The notes under the pieces were generated by a model. It did no database searches. It saw only the letters and a program-made list of their open reading frames with translations, and was not told where the DNA came from. The position numbers and the translations under genes are program-made. Source: Burkholderiaceae bacterium (GTDB lineage Bacteria; Pseudomonadota; Gammaproteobacteria; Burkholderiales; Burkholderiaceae_C). From it: a DNA stretch of 41,548 nt. Shown here piece by piece: positions 1-8,439 of the stretch. Each line of letters begins with the position of its first letter. Position 1 is the first letter of the stretch. The stretch lies in assembly GCA_017848435.1 (NCBI GenBank), contig JAFEHU010000029.1, forward strand, positions 1 through 41,548. Reading direction: 5' to 3'.

Positions 1-2063
1 CGCCTGCACCCACACCCGCGCCCACCCCGGCACCACCCGCAGGCATCACGCTGTCGTTCAACCCGGTTGCCAAATCGCTGGCCGACCTGGTCAGCGTGCC
101 TGCCGGCTACACCGCCAGTGTGCTGTACCGCCTGGGCGACCCGATTGCCACCGGTGTGGCGGCGTATGCCAACGATGGCACCGATGTGGCCGCCACCTAC
201 GCCCAGCGCGCGGGCGACCACCACGATGGCATGGAGTACTTCGGCATGAACGCCAGCGGCCAGTACGACCGCAACGCCTCCACCCGTGGCCTGCTGGTGA
301 TGAACCACGAAGCCATCACGCCCGCCTACCTGCACCCGACAGGCCAGACCACCGTGGCAGGGGTGCGCACCGTGGCCGACGAGGTGCTGAAAGAGTTCTA
401 CGCCCACGGTGTCAGCGTCATCGAAGTGAACCGCAGCGGCGCCGGCGCCTGGAGCTACAACCAGGGCTCGACCTTCAACCGCCGTGTCCACACCCTGACC
501 GAGATGGACATCGCAGGCCCGGCACGTTTGTCGCCCGCCATGGTCACCAAGTTCTCGCCCACCGGCAGCCGCACCCGCGGCACCGTCAACAACTGTGCCC
601 ATGGCTACACGCCTTGGTACACCTACCTGGCGTGCGAAGAAAACTGGGCTGGCTATTTCCGCCGCGTTGCCGCCACCGACAACCCGAACCGCAGCGCCAA
701 GGAAATTGCCTCCTTCACCCGCTACGGCGTGGCCGGCACCGGCCGCGAACTCTGGGCCACCGTGACGCCCGACACCGCCAACGACCTGTATGGCCGCTGG
801 AACACCGAGCGCCGTGGCACCTCCACCGATGGCACCGACGACTACCGCAACGTGGCCAACACCTACGGCTGGGTGGTCGAGATCGACCCGTTCAACCCTG
901 GCTCGGTCCCCAAGAAGCGCACCGCGCTCGGCCGCATGGGCCACGAAGGCGCCTGGCTGGGTCCGGTCGTGGCGGGCCAGCCCCTGGTCTGGTACATGGG
1001 CGACGACTCGCAGAACGAGTACATCTACAAGTACGTGTCCAACGCGGTCTGGGACCCGGCCGACGCCACCCGTGGCACCGCCGCCGGTGACAAATACCTG
1101 GACGACGGCAAGCTCTACGCCGCCCGCTTCAACGCCGACGGCACCGGTACCTGGCTGGAACTGCGGTTTGGCGCCAACAACATCACCGCGGCTTACGCCG
1201 GCTACGCCTTCGCCGACCAGACCGACGTGCTGATCAACGCCCGCCACGCGGCCGATGCCGCCGGCGCCACCCGCATGGACCGTCCCGAGTGGGCCGGCGT
1301 CAACCCCGCCAACGGCGAGATCTACGTCACGCTGACCAACAACAGCTCGCGCACCGCCGCCAACACCGACCCGGCCAACCCGCGTTTCTACGACAACACC
1401 ACCACCAGCGGCACCGTGACGCGCGGCAACCGCAACGGCCACATCATCCGCATGGCTGAATCGGCGGGCGTGGCAGGTACCGCGATGCGCTGGGACGTGT
1501 ACTTGTTCGGTGCGCGCGAGAACACTGCGGCGGCCGCAAACATCTCGCAGTTGACCGCTAACAACGACTTCTCCAGCCCCGACGGCCTGTGGTTCAGCAA
1601 CGCCACCCCCGGCCTGCTCTGGCTGCAGACCGACGACGGCGCCTACACCGACGTCACCAACTGCATGATGCTGGCCGCTGTGCCGGGCCGTGTTGGCGAC
1701 GGTGGTGCCCGCACCATCGTCAACACCAACACCGCCGTGACACCCGCCACCACGGCCAACCAGCCTACCTTTGTCGGCGCTACACCCACCGCCACAACGC
1801 TCAGCCGCTTCCTCGTGGGCCCGAAGGAGTGCGAGATCACGGGGATCACCGAGTCGCCAGACGGCACGGCGATTTTCGTGAACATCCAGCACCCGGGCGA
1901 AAGCAGCACGCCGAACTTCACGACCAATACCTTCGGCAGCTACTGGCCTTATGGCAGCGACGCCAGCGCCACGGCCGACACCACGGTGCCAACCAACCGC
2001 CGCCGGCCCCGCTCGGCCACCATCGTCATCACCAGAAACGGCGGCGGCAAAGTGGCAGTCTGA
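1..2063 (+). CDS. PhoX-family (DUF839) alkaline phosphatase, 5' truncated by window
   Basis: The frame is open from the left edge (first full codon at base 3) to a TGA at 2061-2063, so the true start and any signal peptide lie outside the window. The visible N-terminal part is a Pro/Ala/Thr-rich linker, followed by a segment reading VAKSLADLVSVPAGYTASVLYRLGD-like, typical of PhoX. Family hallmarks include LLVMNHEAITPAY, a WVVEIDPFNPGS stretch, GRMGHEGAW and MGDDSQNEYIYKYVS. Known PhoX enzymes are exported calcium- and iron-dependent phosphatases that release phosphate from organic esters under phosphate limitation. The roughly 685 visible residues fit a nearly complete protein. A GTG at 96 also lies in frame but sits inside the conserved domain, so it is not the start. 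Family assignment is firm; substrate is inferred. Confidence 0.88.
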   Translation, partial: PAPTPAPTPAPPAGITLSFNPVAKSLADLVSVPAGYTASVLYRLGDPIATGVAAYANDGTDVAATYAQRAGDHHDGMEYFGMNASGQYDRNASTRGLLVMNHEAITPAYLHPTGQTTVAGVRTVADEVLKEFYAHGVSVIEVNRSGAGAWSYNQGSTFNRRVHTLTEMDIAGPARLSPAMVTKFSPTGSRTRGTVNNCAHGYTPWYTYLACEENWAGYFRRVAATDNPNRSAKEIASFTRYGVAGTGRELWATVTPDTANDLYGRWNTERRGTSTDGTDDYRNVANTYGWVVEIDPFNPGSVPKKRTALGRMGHEGAWLGPVVAGQPLVWYMGDDSQNEYIYKYVSNAVWDPADATRGTAAGDKYLDDGKLYAARFNADGTGTWLELRFGANNITAAYAGYAFADQTDVLINARHAADAAGATRMDRPEWAGVNPANGEIYVTLTNNSSRTAANTDPANPRFYDNTTTSGTVTRGNRNGHIIRMAESAGVAGTAMRWDVYLFGARENTAAAANISQLTANNDFSSPDGLWFSNATPGLLWLQTDDGAYTDVTNCMMLAAVPGRVGDGGARTIVNTNTAVTPATTANQPTFVGATPTATTLSRFLVGPKECEITGITESPDGTAIFVNIQHPGESSTPNFTTNTFGSYWPYGSDASATADTTVPTNRRRPRSATIVITRNGGGKVAV

Positions 2064-2105
2064 CCCTCGGTCTGACCTGCGCACGCCCTGCGTGGGCCTG
2101 CTCTG

Positions 2106-2136
2106 AGCCCAGCCTCGCAAGAGGCTGGGCTTTTTT
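2106..2136 (+). terminator. Rho-independent terminator after the PhoX gene
   Basis: A perfect 11-bp stem (AGCCCAGCCTC at 2106-2116, GAGGCTGGGCT at 2121-2131) encloses a GCAA tetraloop and runs into T's at 2131-2136. It lies 43 bases after the PhoX stop and before the MFS gene, separating the two. Confidence 0.93.
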
Positions 2137-2176
2137 CTTGCGAAGATGTGCCCCATGCACCACCTGCACGCGAGCC

Positions 2177-3358
2177 ATGCCGCTTGACCGGCAGCACCTT
2201 TCTGTGGCCAGCCTGGGCACCAGCCAGACCCTGGCCTGGGCGTCCACCTACTACCTGCCGGCCATGCTCGCCGCCCCGATGGCGCGCGACCTCGGCGTGG
2301 CCACGCTGACGGTGTTTGCCGCCTTTTCGGCCGCGCTGGTCGTGTCCGCCATGGTCGGCCCGCTGGCCGGGCGCACCATTGACCGCCACGGCGGGCGCAC
2401 CGTGCTGGTGGTCACCAACGGGGTGTTTGCCGCCGGCCTGACGGCGCTGGCCCTGGCCCAGGGCCCGGTGGGACTGTTTGCGGCCTGGGTGCTGCTGGGC
2501 GTGGGCATGGGTTCGGGCCTGTACGAAGCCGCGTTCGCCACGCTGGTGCGGCTGTACGGCAGCCAGTCGCGCACCGCCATCACCGGCATCACGCTGTTTG
2601 CCGGTTTTGCCAGCACGGTGGGTTGGCCGCTCAGCGCGTGGCTGGAGGGCGAGGTGGGCTGGCGTGGCGCCTGCCTGGTCTGGGCGGCGCTGCACCTGGT
2701 GCTGGGCGCGCCACTGAACGCGTCGTTGCCGAAGGCGGTGGCCGTGGTGGTGCCGCCGGGCGCGCCCGGCGCCAGCGCCCCGGCCGAACCGGTCCGTGTC
2801 GGCCGCACGGCGGTCCTGCTGGCCCTGGTGTTTGCCATCACCTGGTTCATCAGCACCGCGATGGCGGCACACCTGCCCCGGCTGCTGCAGGCCGCAGGCG
2901 CGGGTCTGGCCGCGGCGGTGTTTGCCAGCGCGCTGGTCGGGCCGGCGCAGGTGGTGGCCCGGATGCTGGAGCTGGGTCTGCTGCGGCGCTTTCACCCCCT
3001 GCGGTCGGCGCAACTGGCGGTGCTGGCGCACCCGCTGGGTGCGGCGGTGCTGATGGCGCTGGGCGGGCCGGTGGCGGTGGTGTTCACGCTGCTGCACGGT
3101 GCCGGCAACGGCATCATGACCATTGCCAACGGCACCCTGCCGCTGGTGCTGTTTGGCCCGCACGGCTACGGCTTGCGCCAGAGCATGCTGATGGTGCCGG
3201 CGCGCATCGCCCAGGCGTCGGCGCCGTTCGTGTTTGGCGTGCTGATCGATCGCTGGGGCCAGGGCGCGCTGTGGGTATCAAGCGGCCTGGGCTTGGTGGC
3301 CTTTGCGGCACTGTGCTGGCTGGCGGCCCGTGTGCAGCACACGGACCGGGCAGCCTGA
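2177..3358 (+). CDS. MFS transporter
   Basis: The predicted 393-residue protein is very hydrophobic, with about 12 membrane segments and a hydrophilic linker near residues 190-210 (Ala/Pro-rich), the usual 6+6 division of the major facilitator superfamily. The loop after the second helix carries the MFS signature-like GPLAGRTIDRHGGR (around residues 60-73). The ATG at 2177 is chosen because it starts just before the first helix; the frame stays open upstream through the terminator, which cannot be coding. The substrate cannot be read from sequence. It stands alone between the PhoX terminator and the convergent lrp gene, 5 bp away. Confidence 0.85.
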   Translation: MPLDRQHLSVASLGTSQTLAWASTYYLPAMLAAPMARDLGVATLTVFAAFSAALVVSAMVGPLAGRTIDRHGGRTVLVVTNGVFAAGLTALALAQGPVGLFAAWVLLGVGMGSGLYEAAFATLVRLYGSQSRTAITGITLFAGFASTVGWPLSAWLEGEVGWRGACLVWAALHLVLGAPLNASLPKAVAVVVPPGAPGASAPAEPVRVGRTAVLLALVFAITWFISTAMAAHLPRLLQAAGAGLAAAVFASALVGPAQVVARMLELGLLRRFHPLRSAQLAVLAHPLGAAVLMALGGPVAVVFTLLHGAGNGIMTIANGTLPLVLFGPHGYGLRQSMLMVPARIAQASAPFVFGVLIDRWGQGALWVSSGLGLVAFAALCWLAARVQHTDRAA

Positions 3359-3363
3359 AGCCG

Positions 3364-3846
3364 CTATTTCAGCGTGCGCACATGCCCCAGCGGCAAGGCC
3401 CCGCTGGCCTTCACCTCGCCCAGCGAAAAGCTGGTGTGGATGTCTTTCACCTTGGGCAGGTTGATCAGCACCTCGCGCGCAAACTGGCTGAAGGTGTTGA
3501 GGTCGCGGCTGACCACCTGGAGCTCAAAGGTGCCGGTGCCGCTGATGTAGTGGCAGGACACGATTTCGGGAATCTGGCGGATGGCCTCTTCCAGTTCGCG
3601 GGTCACGTCGCCGGTGTTGCGCTCGGCGTCCAGCCGCACAAAGGCCAGCACGTCCAGCCCGATCTTGTGGCGGTTGATCTCGGCCCGGTAGCCGGTGATG
3701 AAACCACTCTCTTCCAGCGCCCGCACGCGGCGCCAGCACGGCGCGGCGGACAGGCCCACGCGGGAGCTGAGCTCGGCATTGGTCAACCGTGCGTCGGTTT
3801 GCAGTTCGTTCAGGATGGCCAGGTCAAATTTGTCCAGTGTTTCCAT
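3364..3846 (-). CDS. Lrp/AsnC-family transcriptional regulator
   Basis: About 160 residues, the standard Lrp size. The N-terminal helix-turn-helix (residues 5-55) contains LDKFDLAILNELQTDARLTN and VGLSAAPCWRRVRALEESG; the C-terminal half is a RAM ligand-binding/oligomerisation domain (VSCHYISGTGTFELQV). I chose the ATG at 3846. An in-frame GTG at 3861 would add five residues (MKVSI) and cannot be excluded; neither has a strong ribosome binding site. The gene is divergent from the indolepyruvate oxidoreductase gene with about 100 bp between, so it most likely controls that gene in response to an amino acid or aromatic keto acid. A 15-bp palindrome lies in the shared upstream region. Confidence 0.9.
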   Translation of the reverse strand: METLDKFDLAILNELQTDARLTNAELSSRVGLSAAPCWRRVRALEESGFITGYRAEINRHKIGLDVLAFVRLDAERNTGDVTRELEEAIRQIPEIVSCHYISGTGTFELQVVSRDLNTFSQFAREVLINLPKVKDIHTSFSLGEVKASGALPLGHVRTLK

Positions 3847-3866
3847 GATCGACACTTTCACGCAAG

Positions 3867-3881
3867 ATTCTTTCTAAGAAT
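3867..3881. promoter_or_regulatory. Candidate operator for the Lrp-type regulator
   Basis: ATTCTT-TCT-AAGAAT is a perfect inverted repeat with 6-bp arms in the divergent region between the Lrp-type gene and the indolepyruvate oxidoreductase gene. Lrp-family dimers commonly bind 15-bp AT-rich palindromes, so autoregulation and control of the neighbour are inferred. Confidence 0.5.
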
Positions 3882-3962
3882 AGCGGTAAAAGGGCAAAGA
3901 AAGCAAACACCTGTCGGCGCATAGCTTCTACACTTTTCCCCACCACAGGAGACACCGTCGCC

Positions 3963-6900
3963 ATGAACGCCCCACTGCCAGAACACATCCGCCGCGCCCT
4001 GGACACCGTCACGCTGGACGACAAATACAGCCTCGACCACGGCCGCGCGTTCATGAGCGGTGTGCAGGCGCTGGTGAAGCTGCCGATGCTGCAGCGGCAG
4101 CGCGACCAACGGGTGGGCAAGAACACCGCCGGCTTTGTCAGTGGTTACCGCGGCTCGCCCCTCGGCGGCTACGACCAGGCCCTGGTGAAAGCCGCGCCGT
4201 ACCTGAAGGCACAGAACATCGTGTTCCAGCCCGGCGTGAACGAAGAGCTGGCCGCCACCGCACTGTGGGGCACGCAGCAACTGGGCTTTGCGCCGCCCGG
4301 CAGCAACAAGTTTGATGGCGTGTTCGGCATCTGGTACGGCAAGGGCCCGGGGGTGGACCGCTGCGCCGACGTCTTCAAACACGCCAACATGGCCGGCACC
4401 ACGCCCTGGGGCGGCGTGATCGCGGTGGCGGGTGACGACCACGTGGCCAAGAGCAGCACCGCCGCCCACCAGAGCGACCACATCTTCAAGGCCTGCGGGC
4501 TGCCGGTGTTCTTTCCGGCCAGTGTGCAGGAAATCCTCGACCTTGGCCTGCATGCGTTCGCCATGAGCCGTTTCTCCGGTGTCTGGGCGGGGATGAAAAC
4601 CATCCAGGAAATCGTTGAATCGAGTGCCACCGCCACCATCGACCCGGACCGCGTCAACATCGTCGTGCCCGAATTTGCCATGCCCCCCGGCGGCGTGCAC
4701 ATCCGCTGGCCTGACGCGGCGCTGGAGCAGGAAGCCCGCTTGTTCGATTTCAAGTGGTATGCCGCGCTGGCCTACATCCGCGCCAACCGCCTGAACTACA
4801 ACGCCATCGAGGGCCCGAACGACCGCTTTGGCCTGATCGCCAGCGGCAAGGCCTACAACGACACCCGCCAGGCCCTGCTCGACCTGGGCCTGGACGACGC
4901 GGCTTGCCGCCAGCTTGGCATCCGGCTGCACAAGGTGGGGGTGGTCTGGCCGCTGGAAGCGCAGGGCACGCGCGAATTTGCCACCGGCCTGCGCGAGATA
5001 TTGGTGGTGGAAGAAAAGCGCCAGGTCATCGAATACCAGTTGAAGGAAGAGCTGTACAACTGGCGTGCCGATGTGCGGCCCAACGTGGTGGGCAAGTTCA
5101 ACGAGGTCGAGGGCGACTTCTCGGGCGGCGAGTGGAGCATGCCCAACCCCAGCGCCAACACGCTGCTGCGCGCCAATGCCGACCTGTCGCCCGCCATCAT
5201 CGCCAAAGCGATTGCGCAACGGCTGAAAAAGCTGGGCGTGGACGGTGACATGGGCGCCCGCATCGACGCGCAGCTGGCGATCCTGCAGGCCAAGGAACGC
5301 TCGCTGCAGGTGCTGGAGGTCAAGGCCGACCGCCAGCCCTGGTTCTGCTCCGGCTGCCCGCACAACACCAGCACCAAGGTGCCCGAAGGCTCGCGCGCGA
5401 TGGCCGGCATCGGCTGCCATTTCATGGCGCTGTGGATGGACCGCAGCACCACCGGTTTCACCCAGATGGGTGGCGAGGGCGTGCCCTGGGTGGGCCAGCA
5501 GCCGTTCACGAACGAGCAACACATCTTTGCCAACTTGGGCGACGGCACTTACTTCCACAGTGGCAGCCTCGCGGTGCGGCAAAGCATCGCGGCCGGCATC
5601 AACATCACCTACAAGATCCTGTACAACGACGCGGTTGCCATGACCGGCGGCCAGCAGGTGGGTGAGCGGCCGGAAGGCCACAGCGTGGTGCAGATCGCAC
5701 AGAGCATGCGGGCCGAGGGCGCGGCCCGCATCACCATCGTGACCGACGAACCCGAGAAGTACGCCGATGTCAAAGGCATTCCCGAAGGCATCGCCATCCA
5801 GCACCGCGACACGCTTGACGCGGTGCAGCGCGCCTTCCGCGAGATCCAGGGCACCACCGTCATCATTTACGACCAGACCTGCGCCACCGAAAAGCGCCGC
5901 CGCCGCAAACGCGGCACGCTGGTGGACCCGGCGGTGCGCGTCGTCATCAACGAGCTGGTGTGCGAAGGCTGCGGCGATTGTGGCGCGCAGAGCAACTGCC
6001 TGAGCGTGGAGCCGCTGGAAACCGAATTCGGCCGCAAACGCACCATCAACCAGAGCACCTGCAACAAGGACATCAGCTGCGTCAAAGGCTTCTGCCCGAG
6101 CTTTGTCACCGTGGAAGGTGGCCAGCTCAAGAAGAAAGCCAAGGGCGAGAAAAAGGCGTCACCTTTTGACGACACGCTGTTTGGCGGCCCGCTTCCCGCG
6201 CCGGTGCTCCCGCCGCTCGACGCCGGCGCCTGGGGCATCGTGGTGGCGGGCGTCGGCGGCACCGGCGTCATCACCGTCGGCCAGCTGCTCGGCGTGGCCG
6301 CGCACCTGGAAGGCAAGGGCATCGTCACGCAGGACGCGGGTGGCCTGGCGCAAAAGGGCGGCGCCACCTGGAGCCATGTGCTGGTTGCACGGAGCCAGGA
6401 CGACATCCGCACCACCCGCGTCAGCATGGCGGCGGCCGACCTCATCATCGGCTGCGACCCCATCGTTGCCGCTGGCAAGGAGACCGCGCTGCGCATGCGC
6501 AGCGGCCGCACCCATGTGGCGCTGAACAGCCACAGCACCCCCACCGCGGCCTTCGTGAAAAACGCCAACTGGCAGAACCCGGCCGAGGCCTGCGTGGCCG
6601 CCATTGCCCAGGCCGTGGGCCCGGAGGCCGTGGGTGCGTTCGACGCCGACGCGGCGGCGGTGAAACTGATGGGCGACAGCCTCTACACCAACCCCATGCT
6701 GCTGGGCTACGCCTGGCAAAAAGGCTGGGTGCCGCTGGCGCTGTCGTCGCTGCAACGCGCGATTGAACTCAACGCGGTGGCGGTGGACAACAACAAGGCC
6801 GCCTTCGCCTGGGGCCGCCGTGCGGCGGTGGATGCCGCCAGCGTGGCCCGGTTATTCGCGCCGGCGCAGGTCATCCAGTTCCAGAAGCGCGAAACCCTGG

Positions 6901-7508
6901 CCGATCTGGTGGCGCGCCGCGTGGAATTTCTCACCAGTTACCAGAACGCCGCTTACGCCGCACAGTACGCCGCCTTTGTAGAAAAAGCCCGCGTTGCCGA
7001 GGCGCCGCTGGGCAAGACCACGCTCAGCGAGGCGGTGGCCCGCAACCTGTTCAAGCTGATGGCCTACAAGGACGAGTACGAGGTGGCGCGGCTGCACACC
7101 GACGCGGCCTTCCATGCCCGTGTCAACGCAATGTTTGAAGGTGACTTCAAGCTCCACTACCACCTCGCACCGCCGCTGCTGGCCAAGACCAATGACAAAG
7201 GCGAGCTGCAAAAACAGAAGTTCGGTCCCTGGGTGCAGACCGCCTTCCGCCTGCTGGCACCGCTCAAGTTCCTGCGCGGCACCGCGTTCGACGTGTTCGG
7301 CCGCACCGAAGAGCGCCAGACCGAACGTGCGCTGGTGGGCGAGTACCGGGCCAGCATGGCCCACTTGTTGGCCGCACTGAACGCCGAGAACCACGCCAGC
7401 GCGGTAGAGGCCGCCCGTGTGCCCGAGCAGATCAAGGGCTTTGGCCATGTGAAGGCACGCCACCTGAAGGCGGCCCGCGCCAAGTGGGCGGCGCTGCTGG
7501 CGGCTTAG
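3963..7508 (+). CDS. Indolepyruvate:ferredoxin oxidoreductase, fused alpha-beta type
   Basis: This 1181-residue protein joins both subunits of the archaeal enzyme. From N to C: a pyrimidine/TPP-binding core (GYRGSPLGGYDQAL near residue 60), CSGCPHNTSTKVPEGSR (about 462-478), a TPP-Mg site NLGDGTYFHSGSLA (about 523), a cysteine-rich region for Fe-S clusters (CEGCGDCGAQSNC near 667 and CNKDISCVKGFCP near 700), then a gamma/beta-type domain starting VAGVGGTGVITVGQLLG (about 760). The enzyme oxidatively decarboxylates aryl pyruvates to aryl-acetyl-CoA and reduces ferredoxin, in aromatic amino acid breakdown; the exact substrate here is inferred. The ATG at 3963 is preceded by CAGGAGACA, a good ribosome binding site. 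The last 200 residues are a family-specific C-terminal extension. Confidence 0.92.
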   Translation: MNAPLPEHIRRALDTVTLDDKYSLDHGRAFMSGVQALVKLPMLQRQRDQRVGKNTAGFVSGYRGSPLGGYDQALVKAAPYLKAQNIVFQPGVNEELAATALWGTQQLGFAPPGSNKFDGVFGIWYGKGPGVDRCADVFKHANMAGTTPWGGVIAVAGDDHVAKSSTAAHQSDHIFKACGLPVFFPASVQEILDLGLHAFAMSRFSGVWAGMKTIQEIVESSATATIDPDRVNIVVPEFAMPPGGVHIRWPDAALEQEARLFDFKWYAALAYIRANRLNYNAIEGPNDRFGLIASGKAYNDTRQALLDLGLDDAACRQLGIRLHKVGVVWPLEAQGTREFATGLREILVVEEKRQVIEYQLKEELYNWRADVRPNVVGKFNEVEGDFSGGEWSMPNPSANTLLRANADLSPAIIAKAIAQRLKKLGVDGDMGARIDAQLAILQAKERSLQVLEVKADRQPWFCSGCPHNTSTKVPEGSRAMAGIGCHFMALWMDRSTTGFTQMGGEGVPWVGQQPFTNEQHIFANLGDGTYFHSGSLAVRQSIAAGINITYKILYNDAVAMTGGQQVGERPEGHSVVQIAQSMRAEGAARITIVTDEPEKYADVKGIPEGIAIQHRDTLDAVQRAFREIQGTTVIIYDQTCATEKRRRRKRGTLVDPAVRVVINELVCEGCGDCGAQSNCLSVEPLETEFGRKRTINQSTCNKDISCVKGFCPSFVTVEGGQLKKKAKGEKKASPFDDTLFGGPLPAPVLPPLDAGAWGIVVAGVGGTGVITVGQLLGVAAHLEGKGIVTQDAGGLAQKGGATWSHVLVARSQDDIRTTRVSMAAADLIIGCDPIVAAGKETALRMRSGRTHVALNSHSTPTAAFVKNANWQNPAEACVAAIAQAVGPEAVGAFDADAAAVKLMGDSLYTNPMLLGYAWQKGWVPLALSSLQRAIELNAVAVDNNKAAFAWGRRAAVDAASVARLFAPAQVIQFQKRETLADLVARRVEFLTSYQNAAYAAQYAAFVEKARVAEAPLGKTTLSEAVARNLFKLMAYKDEYEVARLHTDAAFHARVNAMFEGDFKLHYHLAPPLLAKTNDKGELQKQKFGPWVQTAFRLLAPLKFLRGTAFDVFGRTEERQTERALVGEYRASMAHLLAALNAENHASAVEAARVPEQIKGFGHVKARHLKAARAKWAALLAA

Positions 7509-7518
7509 GGCGGGGCGG

Positions 7519-7863
7519 TCAGACCGGGTTGGCGAGCCAGACTTCCAGGTCGACCGCTTCCTGCGGGCCAATCGTCTCGCGCAGGAAGCGCATCTGGTTG
7601 ACGACCTGTACCGCGAACAGGATGCCGGAGGCACTGGCCCGGCGCACGCCCCGCCGGTCGTCTTCCGGGTTGGGCGCGTGGCAGTTGATGCAAATGGTCT
7701 GGTAGATCGCGCGGCCGCGTACCGCGTTGCCAGCGGGTGCGGTGGGGGCGGAAGCGGCCGGGGATGGCGCGGCCGGTGCATCGCCACCGCCGCCGCAGGC
7801 GGACAACGCCAGCAGCACCGCCAAAGCGGCAAGTTGGATGGCGGGCGGTGGGTGGGGCAGCAT
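7519..7863 (-). CDS. Small monohaem c-type lipoprotein
   Basis: The 114-residue product begins MLPHPPPAIQLAALAVLLALSACGGGG, a lipoprotein signal with lipobox LSAC, followed by a Pro/Ala/Ser linker and one haem c attachment motif CINCH. Downstream, NPEDDRRGVRRAS and LFAVQVVNQM precede a C-terminal segment that has several methionines; a distal Met ligand could be one of these. The ATG at 7863 is chosen because it places the signal sequence at the N terminus; the frame is open upstream to 7977. It is convergent with the oxidoreductase gene (10 bp apart). An outer-membrane- or periplasm-facing electron carrier is inferred; no partner oxidase is visible. Confidence 0.78.
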   Translation of the reverse strand: MLPHPPPAIQLAALAVLLALSACGGGGDAPAAPSPAASAPTAPAGNAVRGRAIYQTICINCHAPNPEDDRRGVRRASASGILFAVQVVNQMRFLRETIGPQEAVDLEVWLANPV

Positions 7864-8075
7864 GGCACAGCGGAGGTTAGGCGTGCCACATGAAGCCGTG
7901 ATGACAGCCGCCCGACGCTGCAAAAGGCTTGCAAACCGGCCGGGTTTAGCGCTGCGGCGCGGGCAAGTGCCCCGCATACAATCGAATGTGGCCCTCCAGC
8001 GACCGGGTTTCCGCGCGCTTGGGGACTTTTGTGTTCGGGCCTGTCGCTGACAGGCTGTTGATTGTGGAGTCGCTT

Positions 8076-8405
8076 GTGTTCATTTCTTCTGCTTTTGCCC
8101 AGACCGCCCCTGCCGCTGCCGGTGGCGGCGACATGATGTCCACCCTGGCTGGCATGGCCCCCATCATTTTGATGTTCGTGGTGCTGTATTTCGTGATGAT
8201 CCGGCCCCAGATGAAGAAGCAGAAAGAGCACCGCGCGATGATCGATGCGCTGGCCAAGGGCGACGAAGTTGCCACTGCCGGTGGCCTGTTGGGCAAGGTC
8301 AGCAAGTTGGGCGACACGCAGCTCGGCCTGGAAATCGCCAACGGCGTGGAAGTGCAGGTCCAGCGCAGCGCAGTGGTCCAGGTCCTGCCCAAGGGCTCTC
8401 TCTGA
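8076..8405 (+). CDS. yajC: Preprotein translocase subunit YajC
   Basis: About 109 residues: a short N terminus (FISSAFAQTAPAAAGGG), one membrane helix (MAPIILMFVVLYFVMI), then the conserved RPQMKKQKEHRAMIDALAKGDEVATAGGLLGKV and a small C-terminal domain. YajC associates with SecD-SecF in the inner membrane and assists SecYEG. The GTG at 8076 fits the usual length and has GGAG seven bases upstream; an in-frame GTG at 8064 is less likely. It is the first gene of yajC-secD-secF, with 34 bp to secD. The 210 bp upstream contain a TACAAT at 7977-7982 that could be a -10 box, but no convincing -35. Confidence 0.95.
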   Translation: MFISSAFAQTAPAAAGGGDMMSTLAGMAPIILMFVVLYFVMIRPQMKKQKEHRAMIDALAKGDEVATAGGLLGKVSKLGDTQLGLEIANGVEVQVQRSAVVQVLPKGSL

Positions 8406-8439
8406 TTCACCGGCCTGCCCACCTCCTAGAAGCGCGTCC

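Noticed and set aside
3858-5804. A 648-codon minus-strand frame opposite the indolepyruvate oxidoreductase
   Set aside because: Shadow of a gene with clear TPP and Fe-S motifs.
7864-8075. A possible RNA gene or extra small gene upstream of yajC
   Set aside because: No conserved RNA structure or convincing coding pattern was seen; only a TACAAT -10-like box stands out.
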